A DNA stretch of 64,000 bases, taken from the NCBI GenBank assembly GCA_013397455.1, contig VYZB01000190.1, positions 1,590,038 through 1,654,037 of the forward strand, read 5' to 3'. Shown here piece after piece: positions 51,121 through 63,825 of this stretch. A model generated the notes under the pieces. The model searched no databases. It was not told the DNA's origin and saw only the letters and a list, made by a program, of their open reading frames with translations. The stretch is from Crotophaga sulcirostris (taxonomy: Eukaryota; Chordata; Aves; Cuculiformes; Crotophagidae). A program made the translations under genes and the position numbers. Every line of letters begins with the position of its first letter. The first letter of the stretch is position 1.

Positions 51121-53120
51121 AGTTGCAAAGGTATAGGAAAAGTCTTCTGTCAGAAAATAATAATAAAAAAACTCCAACAAATCTAAACTTTCTTCTGAAT
51201 GTATCTATCTCCCAAACAATCTTAATAGTTTGTACTGAATGTCAATATCTCATCAAACAATAATTATACCTGTAATAAGAATATTATTGTCATTGAATAT
51301 TGGGGTTTTCTTTTTACTCAGATTTATCTTTCAATGTGAAAATTGTGTTAGGGAGCTCTTGGGGGCTTCTTTTCCCTTGTGGTCTGCTGGAGGTAATAAC
51401 CCTTTTTTAGATCTGCTTTCAACAGTTTCCAGAATCAATCAATGACATTTTTCAAAATGTAATTTGGAAATTAATTGTAGAGAAAGGTTACTGTATCTTC
51501 AGAAAGTGTTAGTAAGTATGTGGGCAGTGTAATGTGGGAGATACATTAGCTACTATACATAGAGATGAAGTATGCACAAAAAGAATAAAAGGAGGGAATG
51601 TGATCAATGCTGCTACCCACACTGTTCTGGATTTTGGATGGATTGTAATTTGTTTGACCTCCATACTTTAAGTGGTAATGTCTGGAGAATTCTGGAAGGC
51701 ATTACTTGCTATTATTATCATGATAAACTAAAAATTGCTCTCCCCCGATATCATCATTATGAACTGCACTCTATTCAGTAATCTCATCTGTACTTAGGTA
51801 CCCCCCCACTCCAATGAATAGCTGATGTTATGTTATCATTATATTTTTGATCATGTCTATACATCCGCACATTTAAAAAAATCCTAGGAGAGAGCAGGTA
51901 TTTTGTTGTTTTGACAAAGCATCTGGGTTTTATCGTTCAGAAGTCTGAGAAAAATAAGTAGAAATTATGTGTTAAACTGAGCTTGTACTTTCAAGAACAA
52001 AAAAAATCAATAAAAAAGCAAGAAAAAATCCTACCCAAGCAGGCAGCACCTAGTGAGCAATAACTTCATTTCTGTATAGCTCAGGGGGGTTGCAAGGGGA
52101 GTGTGAAAAGTTCATTATTATCAACCAGAAAAAAGCGCAAGTGCTAAGAAGAAAGAATCGTATTTCCTATTGGGATTTCTCTCAGACTACATGATTTGCA
52201 TGAAGGGCGCCACATCAAACACATTGGGTGCCCTTTTTCAAATATTAATGTGAAGCTTGTTTCAAGTTCTTTCTTGACTTTGTGCCACCTTGTATCAAAG
52301 GAAGTTAAAAGTAGGACTTGGGAGGAAAAAATACTTTTCCAACTGTTTCAGCACTTAGCAGAAATCTTTCTGCATTTGATCAGTTCTGCTTCAAACTTTT
52401 ATGATTTTGACAAACAAGCAAATTTTATTACTATGCTTTTTATTATCTGATATGGACTTCTTTCCTTTCTTTTTTTTGAGATTTTCCATTTTGCAGCAAT
52501 GGGTGTCATGACTGACCGACTCAGAGCATTTATGTGCTACATAATTTAATTATCTGCCTTAGACATTTCTCTCACATGTGATAAAATCTATTAAATATTG
52601 ACATATCTGAGCAAGATTACACCAAAGTATGCCACAGAAAATGGAGTATAGATTAAATTTACATAGTCTGAGCTGTCTTAATCTTACCTAATTGAACTTT
52701 TAAACACCTATGTCTAAGCTAATCAACTTATGTTCCTTTCATAGTTCACGGGGAGAAATAGGCACCTCCCAAGGATGGTTCAGCTAAATTAGTTGCCTGT
52801 TAGTATCAGTTTCTTTTAAGTGTAAAAGGAGCCTAAAATGCCCAGCTTATATTTAAATTGCTAACATTTTGGCATAAATAGTTGGGCAATTTTTATGCTA
52901 AGTTATTCAATAACACCACCAACAAGAAAGAACAAAGTGGACATTCTGTCTGTCTTATTCCCCCTCCTCTCAGAAACAAGGAAAACAAGAGAACAGTGGC
53001 AGGAATTTTTGTTGAGCACTAAATAATAAACTAATACATTTCTTATAAAAAATACAGGAGAAGTCATATTATATCACATAAGAGCAATTATTAGAGATAG
53101 ATAAGAAATGTTACTCTTCA
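51121..53120. other. AT-rich single-copy DNA between CR1 clusters
   Basis: No gene or repeat family is recognised in these 2 kb. Short frames (68-84 codons) have no domains. Confidence 0.6.
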
Positions 53121-53182
53121 ATGAGGACTAGGGCTTGTGAACGCAAAGCTGTGCCTATCTATAGAGGGCTTCATCTGCCTGG
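53121..53182 (-). mobile_element. Inverted 5' tip of the following CR1
   Basis: These 62 bases (atgaggactagggcttgtga, then acgcaaagctgtgcctat and agagggcttcatctgcctgg) match the reverse complement of the CR1 endonuclease region. The CR1 sequence starting at 53183 is in sense orientation and starts further downstream, in the reverse transcriptase. The piece overlaps the consensus span at the right edge of 50659-51120, so it is not simply the continuation of that element. It is best read as a 5' inversion produced during insertion of the 53183 copy. Confidence 0.8.
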
Positions 53183-54163
53183 TCTGGTGGCCTAAGGGCA
53201 AATCATGTGTGAAATATTTGGTGGTCTACGATGGGGTTACAGCATTAGTGGATAAGGGAATAGTAACTGATGTTATATACCTGGGCTTGTGCAAAGCATT
53301 TGACAATGTCCCACATGACATTCTGGTCAATAAATGGGAGAGACATGGATTTGATGGATGGACCAGTCAGTGGATAAAGATATTGGCTAGATGATCACAG
53401 TCAAAGGGTTGTGGTGAATGACTCAGTGTCCAAGTTGAGACTGGTAATGAATGATGTTCCTCATAGGTTGGTATTGGGAACAGTGTTCTTCAACATATTT
53501 GTCGTGGACATTGGCAGTCGGACTGAGTGCACCCTCAGCAAGTTTGCCAACAACATCAAACTGTGTGGCGCAGTTAACATACTGGAGGGAAGGGGTCCCA
53601 TCCAGAGGGATCTTAACACACTTGAGAGGTGGGCCTGTGCTAACCTTATGAAGTTCAACAAGGCCGAGTGCAAGGTCCTGCATCTGAGTTGGGGCGATCC
53701 CAAGCACAATTACAGGTTGGGTGGAGAATGGATTGGGAGCATCCCTGAAAAGAAGGACTTGGGGGTGCTGGTGTATGAGAAACTCAACATGAGCTGGCAA
53801 TGTGCACTTGCAGCCCAGAAAGCCAACCATATCTTGTGTTGCATTAGAAAAGGTGTGACCAACAGGTCAAGGGAGGTGATTCTCCCCCTCCACTCTGCTC
53901 TCACGAGACCTCACCACAAGTACTGTGTTCAGTTCTGGAGTCCTCAACACAGGAAAGACATAGATCTGTTGGGGCAAGTCCAGAGGAGGGGCACAAAGAT
54001 GATCAGAAGGCTAGGACACCTCCCATATGAGGACAGCCTGAGAGAGTTTGGCTTGTTTAGCCCAGATAAGACTAAGCTCTGGGGAAAACTTATAGCAGCC
54101 TTCCAGTACTTCAAGGGGGCCTACAAGAAAGCTGGGAAAGGGACTCTTTATCAGGCAGTGTAG
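53183..54163 (+). pseudogene. CR1 reverse transcriptase, catalytically dead
   Basis: The palm is in one frame up to a stop at 53394. An extra base near 53376-53382 shifts it, and the rest continues in the next frame to 54163. Motif A reads [11 protein letters not shown], with glycine at 53284-53286 where CR1 has the metal-binding aspartate. Motif C reads FANN at 53543-53554, in place of FADD. Then follow the CR1 C-terminal blocks RYCVQF-like ([14 protein letters not shown]), [13 protein letters not shown] and [12 protein letters not shown]. Loss of aspartates in both motifs plus the frameshift makes an active enzyme impossible. Part of the motif C change is what decay of a methylated CpG would give. 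Confidence 0.93.
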
Positions 54164-54434
54164 TGATAGGACAAGGGGTAATAGTTTTAAACTGAAAGAG
54201 GGGAGATTTAGATTAGATATTAGGAAGAAATCTTTTACTGTGAGGGTGGTGAGGCACTGGAACAGGGAAATCATGGGTGCCCCATCCCCGGAGGTGTTCA
54301 AGGCCAGGTTGGATGAGACTTTGAGCAACCTGACTTAGTGGAAGGTGTCTGGGCCCAAGGCATGGGGATCTGAACTAGATGATCTTTAAGGTCCCTTTTA
54401 ATCCAAACCATTCTATGATTCCATGATTCTAGGA
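53183..54434 (+). mobile_element. CR1 LINE, plus strand, 5'-truncated
   Basis: Sense CR1 starts at about 53183 (ctaagggcaaatcatgtgtg) in the reverse transcriptase palm. It runs through the ORF2 C-terminus and the 3' region, ending in ccattctatgattccatgat, then tctagga. The 3' repeats confirm the orientation. At about 1.25 kb plus the inverted tip it is under a third of a full CR1. It is moderately diverged. No target-site duplication is evident. Confidence 0.96.
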
Positions 54435-54594
54435 TCTGCAGGACAAAAATATGACATTATAATGAAACAGGAACACAATATAAATTGTAATTGGCAATTT
54501 AGGAAGTAGTGTTATCTTAGCCTGAGAACTAAATATTCTCCACAAACCCTGGGAAATCTTCACTGAGCTCTCACAGGCTATGGTAGAGGAATTT

Positions 54595-54630
54595 TAAATT
54601 CACAGTTATCATCTAAATTCACAGTTATCA
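54595..54630 (+). repeat. 17-bp direct repeat, 19-base period
   Basis: TAAATTCACAGTTATCA occurs twice with two bases between, just right of the CR1. Confidence 0.9.
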
Positions 54631-57600
54631 ACCTGATTTGTAGCTGAAAAAATCACCGTGGAGGTGGTACAACTAAAACTCCTGAAATATTTTCAGCAAA
54701 AAAGTCCAAAGTGCTCTGGAGAATAAAGGTAAACAAGTTGTATGGTTTGTCAGACACAGATATTCTAAGCCCTTTTCTGTATTATTTTTCATAAAGAAAA
54801 AATTAGAGAGAGATTAAAGCAAACTATTGTCAACAAACATGTAAAATCCTAACAGTGATACTGAAAAACAAAGTAAGACATAATGGATTCTTTATGTGTG
54901 TCTTCCTACACGGAACTGTTTTCACTTTGAAGTCCATAAGAGTGTCTTTTCATAAGTCACAGAAGAAGCAAAGTTTTTAGGAATCTCCTGTTGATGCTTT
55001 TTGTGTAAAAAAGGCAAAGTAATTAACATTTTTCTGAACAGTCCTCTCTATGGCCATAAGCAAAATAAAATAGAATGATCCAGTCTTTAAAAACATTACC
55101 TCGCCCACACACCAGTGAAAAAAATTATCTAATCATTAAGAATGGATCATGTGGATAATGTTCTTCCTTTTTGCATAGAGATAAAAATTTCTGATTTTAA
55201 TATATTTTTCCTGTTTGCCTTTATTCCCTTAAGATGAATTTGTTTGCCACTTGTAGGCTGAAAATCTTTTGCATGAGTTTTATTTCCATTTTCTTTAATT
55301 TTTCTTCATTCAGTTAAATAATATAGGCATTTTGCACATTTTAATACATTAGGGCCAAAATATTCATAAATAGAGAACAGCTGAACTTTATATCATATTG
55401 CAATCCTATATAACATATGTTGACACTAGTTTCTAATTTTAAGTATTAATTACCCTTGAGAGATGGGATTTTCCTGCTCACCTTTGGCAGTTCCATATAT
55501 ATTGAACTAGTCCATATTTCTGGTGGAGCATATAAAAGCAGAATCTTGGTCTGTGGAATAAGTGATAGAAAGGTTTATTAGATTGTCTAGCTGATAATAC
55601 AACAAATCACTATGAGCACTCTAAACCAACAGGAATGGGCATAACACCTTTTACCACTTCGCAATGCATTATCTGTGTATTTGCCACAGTCTTAAATGAC
55701 AAACGTAATATTAGGAAACGTGTGCACTGGCATTTTTTGTTGGCTATTTTCCAAGTAATATGTCTGAGCTATTTGGTTCTTGGTTTCCACGATTTTCAAT
55801 AAAATGAAGTCAAAGGAAAGAAGAACAGCATCACACATGCAACTATCCTAATGTTCTTCCTACTCTATTGATGTTTCCTACTGTAGATCATTTACACCGA
55901 AAATAGTAACTAGGGTTAATTATGTTTGAGAGCTGAACCAAAAGTAGTTTACTTTTCCAAACTTCCTCCTAACTCACAAAGAAAAGCAGCAGTCAATGCT
56001 CCTCTGAAGCTGGTAGAGTGATTAAAAGATTTTTATAAAAAAAAGGAAGTGTTTTCTGTTTCTTATCTTGATTTAGTGGCAACTTGAAACAACAATAAAC
56101 AGAAGAATGGAATCACTGTAGTTATCTATTGCAACCTATTCAACTTTAACCCACATTTTCTACCCAATTTTATCAAGTTTCATTTTCCTATCAGGTTTTC
56201 TTGTGAACTATATTGAACATCAACATCCTGAGCTGTTACAGAGTAGCTTAAAAGGATAAATGTCTTTGTAGAAGAGGTCTTCCTGTAAAAAAACAGAGTT
56301 CATAAAGTGTGGTATTCAGTGTAAGTAGACATAAAAAATAATTTCCTTCCTTCAGTTTAAATGGACTGTGAGTTTACTGAATTATATTTAATATTCTGTT
56401 GAGGAAGTCACCTCACTGTAAAAAGTCCTGATATATATCATGCGAGCTCGAATTATTGTAAAACACGGTGTATCACCAAATAATTATTAACAAACACAGC
56501 CTTGAGATTCTTATATCTTTTCCCATGTCATCTGTAACAAGTCTGCATCAGGACAAACCCCATGACCACTCCTACCCATTCCAGTTAAATCCTGTGTTTC
56601 AAAGCTGCCAATAAAACATGAAATGACCCAGTATTTCCCTGCCCACTGAGCGGTAGACTTCAAGATTTTTCCCTAACTATGAAGCTAGACATTGCTGTGC
56701 AAGAACATTCTGCATCTTCTGCTGTCATTCTGTTGTTAAATGCCCTGAGAATGTTCCATTTTGGGTACTGATACAGCAGCTTTTAGTTCTCTTCTTGAGA
56801 GCAAACCTAAAATTCTGTCTTTTTGCACAATTATAAAAACTCTGGTTTTTGAACACTGTCTTTTTTGCTTCTGCTTTTTCTTGCGCAGCACTTTCTGTCA
56901 TTTCAGCCTTAATAAAAACAGGAAAAGGAAAGAACAACAAATAATTTCCTCTCTGCAGTCAAAGTGTGGCAACTTATAAAAACTCAGCTGACAGTTTATG
57001 TTTTGTAAGTAATCAAAAACCTGTTTTCCAGTTAATACACAACTCTAAAAAGCATAATTGTTGAGGTGGCCAAAGCTCAAATTGTCCTTTAAAAAAAAAA
57101 TCCTGCCCAAGATTTCTAAAACCACAGAAAAAGTGCATTGTGAGTGCCGAACTCTGAATCATCATTTTAAGAAAGGGATAGAGCAAGTCTTTACGTTCAA
57201 AAAGTGTAACTTTGTGTCTGTTTTTCAAGCTTCATCCTCAGAACACATCAGATCAGAAACTCCCTTTCCTGGACTGAAACAGAGCTATTCAAGCAACTAC
57301 CAGACAATAGTTTGGGGCAATATGAGAAACCTTCAGTTTTGTATTGTTGGGCAACGTTTCCATGTGGCCATGTAGCCTTATGGTTCTGATAAATTGCAGA
57401 GCCAAAACAGGAGATTGTATTGCACAACTTGGTATTTATACTATGCTAAAACTTATAACAGGACAAAGTTATAAGACAACACAACTCACTCTCAGGACAT
57501 TTATCAAAAGTTAAGGTGAAATAATTTTTTGTCTTGACTATTCTAATGGATCAAGCCTTTGATGTGTTTGGAAGTTGTACTTTCCCACCTTTTTGTCTCA

Positions 57601-58535
57601 AATCATACATTTAAAAATAAGAGCAGCATTTAAAGTCTTGACATATGATGAAAACTCAGGTTTCTAGGGAAAAAGCAATAGAATATGCATCTCAGTGAAT
57701 ATATCCAATTCTCTAGATACTGTTTTCTAGTAATTTAAGTTTGAGTTTATCCTTTGGTATATGGAGTTATGATTTCTTTGCACAGAGGGCTAATACAAAA
57801 TGCATTAACTGCCAGTGGGGAGCTATAAAAATCCTGAAAGCCAATGGTTTGAACTTCCAACTCAACTGATACTGTATAAAGCTTTAGCAGTAAACATCGG
57901 GCCAGAAGGGGATAACAAGGTCATATTGCACACTCAGTGTAAGATCTCAGCCACACTTCTCTTAGATGCTTGTGATGTTACTGTTTACCTCCCCATCCTG
58001 TGAGGAAGTAAATGTAAAAAGTCTATGAACAGTAAAAAAATAAGCTGACAGAATACACTATGTAAAGGAAAGATCCTAGAAATGTCCTAAAAGAAATACA
58101 ACTATGAAAAATTAAATTACAATATTATTCTTTATATCCTAAGAAGGGGAGTCCAGGATGCAAGGCAAAGGTCCTTTAATTGTATGTTGGCTTTCCAAAC
58201 TTTAAAACAGATATTTTATTTCCGAAAGGGGATAATTGTCTTATAGATATGTTACCCCGCTGAGCTGTTCTTTTCCTAAGGTAGGATTTTATAAAATAAA
58301 TATTGGTTCATAAAAAGTTTTCCTAGAATGGCAAGAAGTAATAAATCTGTAATTTCATTAACTGCAGGAAAGTTAATAGGCATTTTAATTAAAGAACCAC
58401 CCTAACAGGATTAGCATTCACTGCCCTATAAAGGCTGAATTGTGCAGTGTTTCATTATCATTTCGAAGAATGTACAGGTGTTAAATTAACTACAGGGGAC
58501 CTCATCTTTTGTTTCTTGCATAAAATAAAAACATA

Positions 58536-58566
58536 TTGTAAATTAAAATGAAAAATTAATTTACAA
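58536..58566. repeat. Perfect 11-bp inverted repeat
   Basis: TTGTAAATTAA, a 9-base A-rich loop, then TTAATTTACAA. Both arms carry an AATTAA core, which is a homeodomain-type site, so protein binding is as plausible as hairpin formation. Confidence 0.85.
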
Positions 58567-59395
58567 GGTTATCACTCTAAAATTCAGACAAAGCCTGTTG
58601 GCTAATATAATAAAGCTGGTCAGGAACTTGCTGAGATGCTTTTTTATTTGAGAATGCTGATCATAGGAATGAATGATTTCTGGGAAATGGATCTATTTCA
58701 TATAACTTTAAATAGAAGAAGTACTGAAGGTTTTCTGATCATAACTGGAGCACAAGAGACCTGAATGTTTCAGTGGTCAGACCTCTTACCTGGCAATGCA
58801 GGCAACTGCTTTGTACAGGGCCACATAATGAAGGGAACATGAATTCCTACAACTACAAAGCACGCCAGCAATGTGCACACAAGTGGCCTGGGGTACTGCC
58901 AGCAGCCGTTCCCACCTAGTAGCAGAATAAATGCTATACTGTGTGCCAGCTAGAAAACCATGTTTTCAGAGTACTGCTTGACTTCTGGCTGGCATACTTT
59001 AGGTAGCTAAGGTGGTATATGTTTGACCTGTGCTGAACTACGTGGATACAATATCTCAGTTTCACAATACCTTGGTAATTTCTACATGTTACCTTTCCCT
59101 AAATTGCAGGAGAGGAGTAGGTATCTCTTCCCAATTTTTTTTAACATGTATTAAACTCTTCTGACTTCTCTGTAAGCAGCATTGTTTCCAGCCCCATGTG
59201 AAAGACAATTTAAAAATAATAAATAACAAAATTTTCACATTAAAGAAGGAAAAAAGCTCACATTCACTTGAGTCTCTACTTTGTACCAAGCATGTATACA
59301 AGCAAAGCGTCATGAAATTTAGACTAAACATCATACGTTGTTTTGATACTCAACTACGGAGATTTTAATTTGACACAGAGTATTTTTCATACTAA

Positions 59396-59419
59396 AGATT
59401 ACTGGAAGAGATTACTGGA
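59396..59419 (+). repeat. 11-bp direct repeat, 13-base period
   Basis: AGATTACTGGA occurs twice, two bases apart. Confidence 0.85.
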
Positions 59420-61509
59420 TACTGACTGAATACGTAACTTGTCAGAAGCAATCTGCTGATGGAATAAAAAATGGAGATGATTATTCCAGTGGCCGGAGGA
59501 ACATATAAATGATTTCTGTCTTAAACTTTACCAGCAGTAGTGCTTTTCATTCAGTCTCTTGTTGGACAAAAATAAAATAAGAAATCCGCCAGCAGCCCTC
59601 AGTTTAGCAATATGATACCAAAAACTATTTGCTCCATTTCCATGATAAATGAACCATTCCTTCCATAAATTGGTGCCTCTGATTTTCCAGGCTTTATACA
59701 TCAGTTTCTATAAGTTAAATGTTTCCACAAATAAGAAGACTTGTACATAAAAAATTAAAATTCTTTTATGTAGCATTGAAGTCTGGCCCATTTTACCAAA
59801 GGCTCACATGTTCATCCACTTTCTTATTAAAAGCCTTCTGTACTAATGCAGAAGTTCAGACGCATCTAATATAACACAGACACCTGCTTTGTAATTGTTT
59901 GTATTTGAGCTTGTCATCAAGGCTCCTTTCATAGTCAATGAACTCAGATTGGCACTGTACACATTATCTTAATGTTTACATATATAAAATAAATAAGGAA
60001 CAAATCCTAATATATGCATGCTTATTTCTCTCCATTGGCTACAGAAAAAACGCCTAACACAATGCAAAGTGGATATGTGAGGAAAGATGAGATGACAGAC
60101 TTGTTAATTAATATGTTTGTAAGGCTTTTATTCCTAAAGCTAGCCTAATATAAGTTAGGCACAATATAATACACATGCACAGATACACTGCCATGGGAAC
60201 AGGGTTAAAGACATATAATATTAAAGACCACATTGATAATGAAATATTTTACTGGTTCTTGGAAACTGTTGTCATGGCTATCTTTAAGAATGACATACAC
60301 ACAAGTTCCTTTTTAAAATCCTGTCCACGTTCTTTGCTTAAAACAGTAGCTGTAAGTTTTCAACAATGAGACTAATAATATTACACAGGAATTACTTCTT
60401 TATTGTCACTGTTGCACAATCATTATATCAATACTCTGTCAGATGCACCACTATAAAAATAGTGTAGAGTTATAATTTTTGATTTCCCAGAGCCACATTT
60501 GGGTATGAATTTTAAAGAATGCATTTTGGTTCCAATACATTTTGAGAAATGAACTCTCCATCTGTTCCTTCCCACTCTTACCTTATGGTTGATATTTAGT
60601 TTAAAAACAGGAAAGTCAATATAACTCATTACGAAAAAGACTTCAGTAGGCAAACATTTCTATGCTATATTGAATATGCTCTGTATAATAAAAGTGATTT
60701 GAACAAACTGATCTCTACTTCAAGGTTATTAGTTTCCATAAAATATGGGCTCATATATGGAAAGAAGTACAATACAATTGCTGCTGTATTATAGCAGTGT
60801 GAACAAAGAAAGTAATTATCAAAATAGGACATCCTGAATAATCTACAAATTTTATACTCTAAGTACATGAAAAAATAATTTGAAAATTATGTCTTCATTT
60901 TGCACCCATTGAACTCCCTTGCAATCCCCTCCCCCTCACACTCTGATTTCAGTGTTTGAGGCCCACATCCAAGAACATTTTATTTATGCCTTTCAACATT
61001 TTGTGGAAAATATTTTCAATATAGAAAATGGGAGGGAAAAAAAAAAAACAAAACAGAATTTTCCATATGCTATTCTGTATCAAAAAAACCCAAACGCTGA
61101 CACAACATAGAACCAGATCTTCATTTTCAAGGCTGTTCCTGTGCCTTATTTTATATACAAATGCAATCTGTGCCCTTGAGCCAACGGAGAACACAGGCAG
61201 GTCCTGAGTTCCTGTCAAGGGCTCAGGGTCCTCGGACATAGTATGGCCCATGATTGTCTATTCCCCAGTAGATATTCAGTATGTACATATAGATATTCTT
61301 AGTGTACCAATAGATAATCTATATGCACATAAAGGAAAAGCCATTGTTCTGGTGCTTCAGTTTTGGTTTGATACCATCATAAGTCAAGATTTATCCCCTT
61401 CATCTAAGTTATTCCATTATCAAGGGTTTTGTTTTATTCTATCAGTTTTTTAACCATAGACGTGTTACTTGTTTATAGCAGTTATAAGTATTTTAAATAT
61501 TAAAAGAAA

Positions 61510-61609
61510 GCTTTTTTGCCTGTTTTCTTTTTGTTTATTTTTGTCTTTTTCTTTTTTCTTTTTTCTCTTTTCTCTTTTTTTCTTTTTCTTTTTCTTTTAT
61601 TTTCTTCCA
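61510..61609 (+). repeat. Polypyrimidine tract, CTTTT-rich
   Basis: About 100 bases made almost only of C and T in CTTTT/CTTTTT units, with a few G and A near the left and right ends. The complementary strand is a GA-rich tract that accounts for the lysine/glutamate-rich minus-strand frame here. Confidence 0.9.
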
Positions 61610-61786
61610 AACCACACCTAAAATAACTAGAGATGTCACAATATAGCACTGAGCAAAGGAACCTGAAATGAGGGCCCTCTGTGAGACTTCAGAGTTTGCT
61701 GTGCTTCTGCCTGTTTTCAAACCAAGAAGGAATGGGATAATAATTACCACAATTTTTGCCTGTAGACCTGCAGGCTGGAGGAAGTT

Positions 61787-61817
61787 GGATGCAGAAGAGC
61801 TGGATACTTCTGCATCC
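61787..61817. repeat. Perfect 11-bp inverted repeat, GC-containing
   Basis: GGATGCAGAAG, 9-base loop, CTTCTGCATCC. It is the most stable short hairpin I noticed in the window. Confidence 0.88.
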
Positions 61818-62221
61818 TACATAAATCCTGCGGACTGTCTCATGGCAGCCCATTGTTTGCTGCAGCAGCCACATCCACCTGTTTTACCCAGGGAATCATT
61901 GGAAAAAGTCTTTTATGCCACAAAAATTTTTACTGACTTGTAGGTATAGCCCATTTTCTTACAGTTCTATCAGGGGACTACTTGCTCACTGTCAAAACCA
62001 ATTTCTTAAAACTTGGTATGAGATACATTTGCAGGATGAAAATGGGCATTTGTGGGATACTATTATTACTCTTCTCTGTGTCTTATGACAGACAGGACAC
62101 ACATTGCTCCATGGCAATCCATTTATCATGTTTGAAACATGTAAGATTATAGAAAATTGTTTTAGTTACACACAGAACACTCAGGCAAGCTAAATACTTA
62201 TTACAGGTTTTTTGCTTCTTC

Positions 62222-62240
62222 TTTTTTTTTTTTTTTTTTT
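62222..62240 (+). repeat. Poly(T) run
   Basis: Nineteen T bases preceded by a cttctt stretch. No retrocopy is seen next to it. Confidence 0.85.
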
Positions 62241-63786
62241 CATACTGCCAGTCTGTTCATTCCAAGAATGCAGGCTACGGGGCTAATAAGGTACAAAAAA
62301 GTTAAGCACTTACCATTTCATGTACTTATCGTTTTAAGCAGTAATCTGCTTACTCTTCTCAAACACCCTTGTATAATGCTAGTAATAGTAATAATTATAA
62401 TGCTAATAATTTATTAGGGTTTTTTTAAGCCCATAGTAAAGTAGAAAATGTTAATATTACCTTTAAATTTCAGGACACTATTTTCAAAATAAAATTAAAT
62501 AATAAAATAAGGTAAAATCAGTAACACTTGGCAGAAAGACCAGGAACTCAGTGGAAAGTATTTCTAAACATTTATTCTTTATTTTTTGGTTAGTTGATGT
62601 TAATAAGACAGTAAGCAGGTAGTATATACAAACTTTTCATTCTGCAAACATTTCTTCCTTGGACTAAATGCAAACGGAGAATTACAAAGTGGTTATATTA
62701 TAATATTGTTTTACAATGCTTTATTCAGTGTTTGACAGTCCTCTGGGGAGTCATCTGATGGGCATAACACAAACACTTAATGTAATTTTACTGTAACTTC
62801 ATTGTAGTGATAGGCTACCTGCTATCCTTCATGACCTTAAAGATTCACCACTCCAAGCTCCTGTCAATTAACGCTTTGCAGGGATGTCTGAACAGTTTGA
62901 CTTGGCTCTTGTATGTCTAATGTACTGGACAGGAGCTGAGTGGATTGTTATTAAATATCTGTTGTGCAGCAGCTATCTAGGCAGGACTGAGACAAATAAG
63001 TTCATTTGGTTTTTTGTTCCCTTTCGTTTAAGTAGTTTGACTGCCAGTTTCAAGCTACTCAACCAGGTTTAACAGTTTCGTCTCCTCTCTCAGACTCAGG
63101 GTTATCCAGAAGCTGCCTCAGGTTGTTGCAAGTATTTGAAGTAATTAAGATGAATAGACTATTTGATGTGAATGTGAATAAAGGCCATATGATGCTTCTT
63201 ATACACTTTTTTTTTCTTTTCTTTCTCCCCCAGACGGAATATAAAGGAATACATGCTAAGGGATCTGTAACTTGACCCTGGGTGCAATTCATAAAGGGTG
63301 GCTCTGACTTGGATAAACCATGCTGGTTTTTACAAGTCATAACAGCAAACATGAGGTAGGACTAAAGGACCTCCTGTTGGATTATTCAAAATACCATCCA
63401 GATAGAAGTTAGATCCAGCATCTTGAAAGTCACCACAGCTCTTTACCATTTGAACAGCTCAAGAAAAAATATCAAACAGATTAATCTCGGATCATTTATT
63501 GTACTTATGTTATATAGAAGGACTTTTATTCTATTGAATTCTAATACATTTTAAGCACCTAAAATAGTATTTTGTAAATGTTAAGTTATTTTTAATTTAA
63601 CGTGATGAAAACCCTGGACATTCTGTATGTTCAGTTTTTCATATGCTAACTAAATTCTTCTTTCTAATTCTTATGACATGTCTATCCTGAATCTCATGAA
63701 GAGAAAAAAAAGTCAACCTTTTCTAAGATTGGGTTGATAGTTTTAAATTTAATGCCTCTGAAATTCTCATAAAATTTAGAGTAGAA

Positions 63787-63825
63787 AAAAATATGTTTAA
63801 GGCAATGTTTAAAAATATGTTTAAG
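63787..63825 (+). repeat. 15-bp direct repeat at a CR1 boundary
   Basis: AAAAATATGTTTAAG occurs at 63787-63801 and 63811-63825. The second copy ends one base before CR1 sequence begins. Both copies are on the same side of the CR1, so this is not an ordinary target-site duplication. Confidence 0.85.

Noticed and set aside
51093..53182. Single minus-strand CR1 endonuclease split by 2 kb (51120 to 53121)
   Set aside because: The right end of the first piece and the left end of the second cover the same CR1 span, and the second is clearly less diverged. They are therefore different elements.
53423..53830. 135-codon minus-strand open frame
   Set aside because: It is antisense to the CR1 reverse transcriptase fragment, which is clearly coded on the plus strand. 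The openness is a shadow.
54011..54328. 105-codon minus-strand open frame
   Set aside because: Antisense to the CR1 C-terminal and 3' region. Its residues are what antisense CR1 usually gives.
57058..57375. 105-codon plus-strand open frame
   Set aside because: No domain, no splice or promoter context, and lysine-rich because of A runs. Consistent with chance in AT-rich DNA.
61535..61750. Lysine/glutamate-rich minus-strand frame
   Set aside because: Produced by the polypyrimidine tract at 61510-61609 read on the other strand.
61668..61943. 91-codon plus-strand open frame in less AT-rich DNA
   Set aside because: No recognisable family, and it spans the hairpin at 61787-61817. Not enough to call coding.
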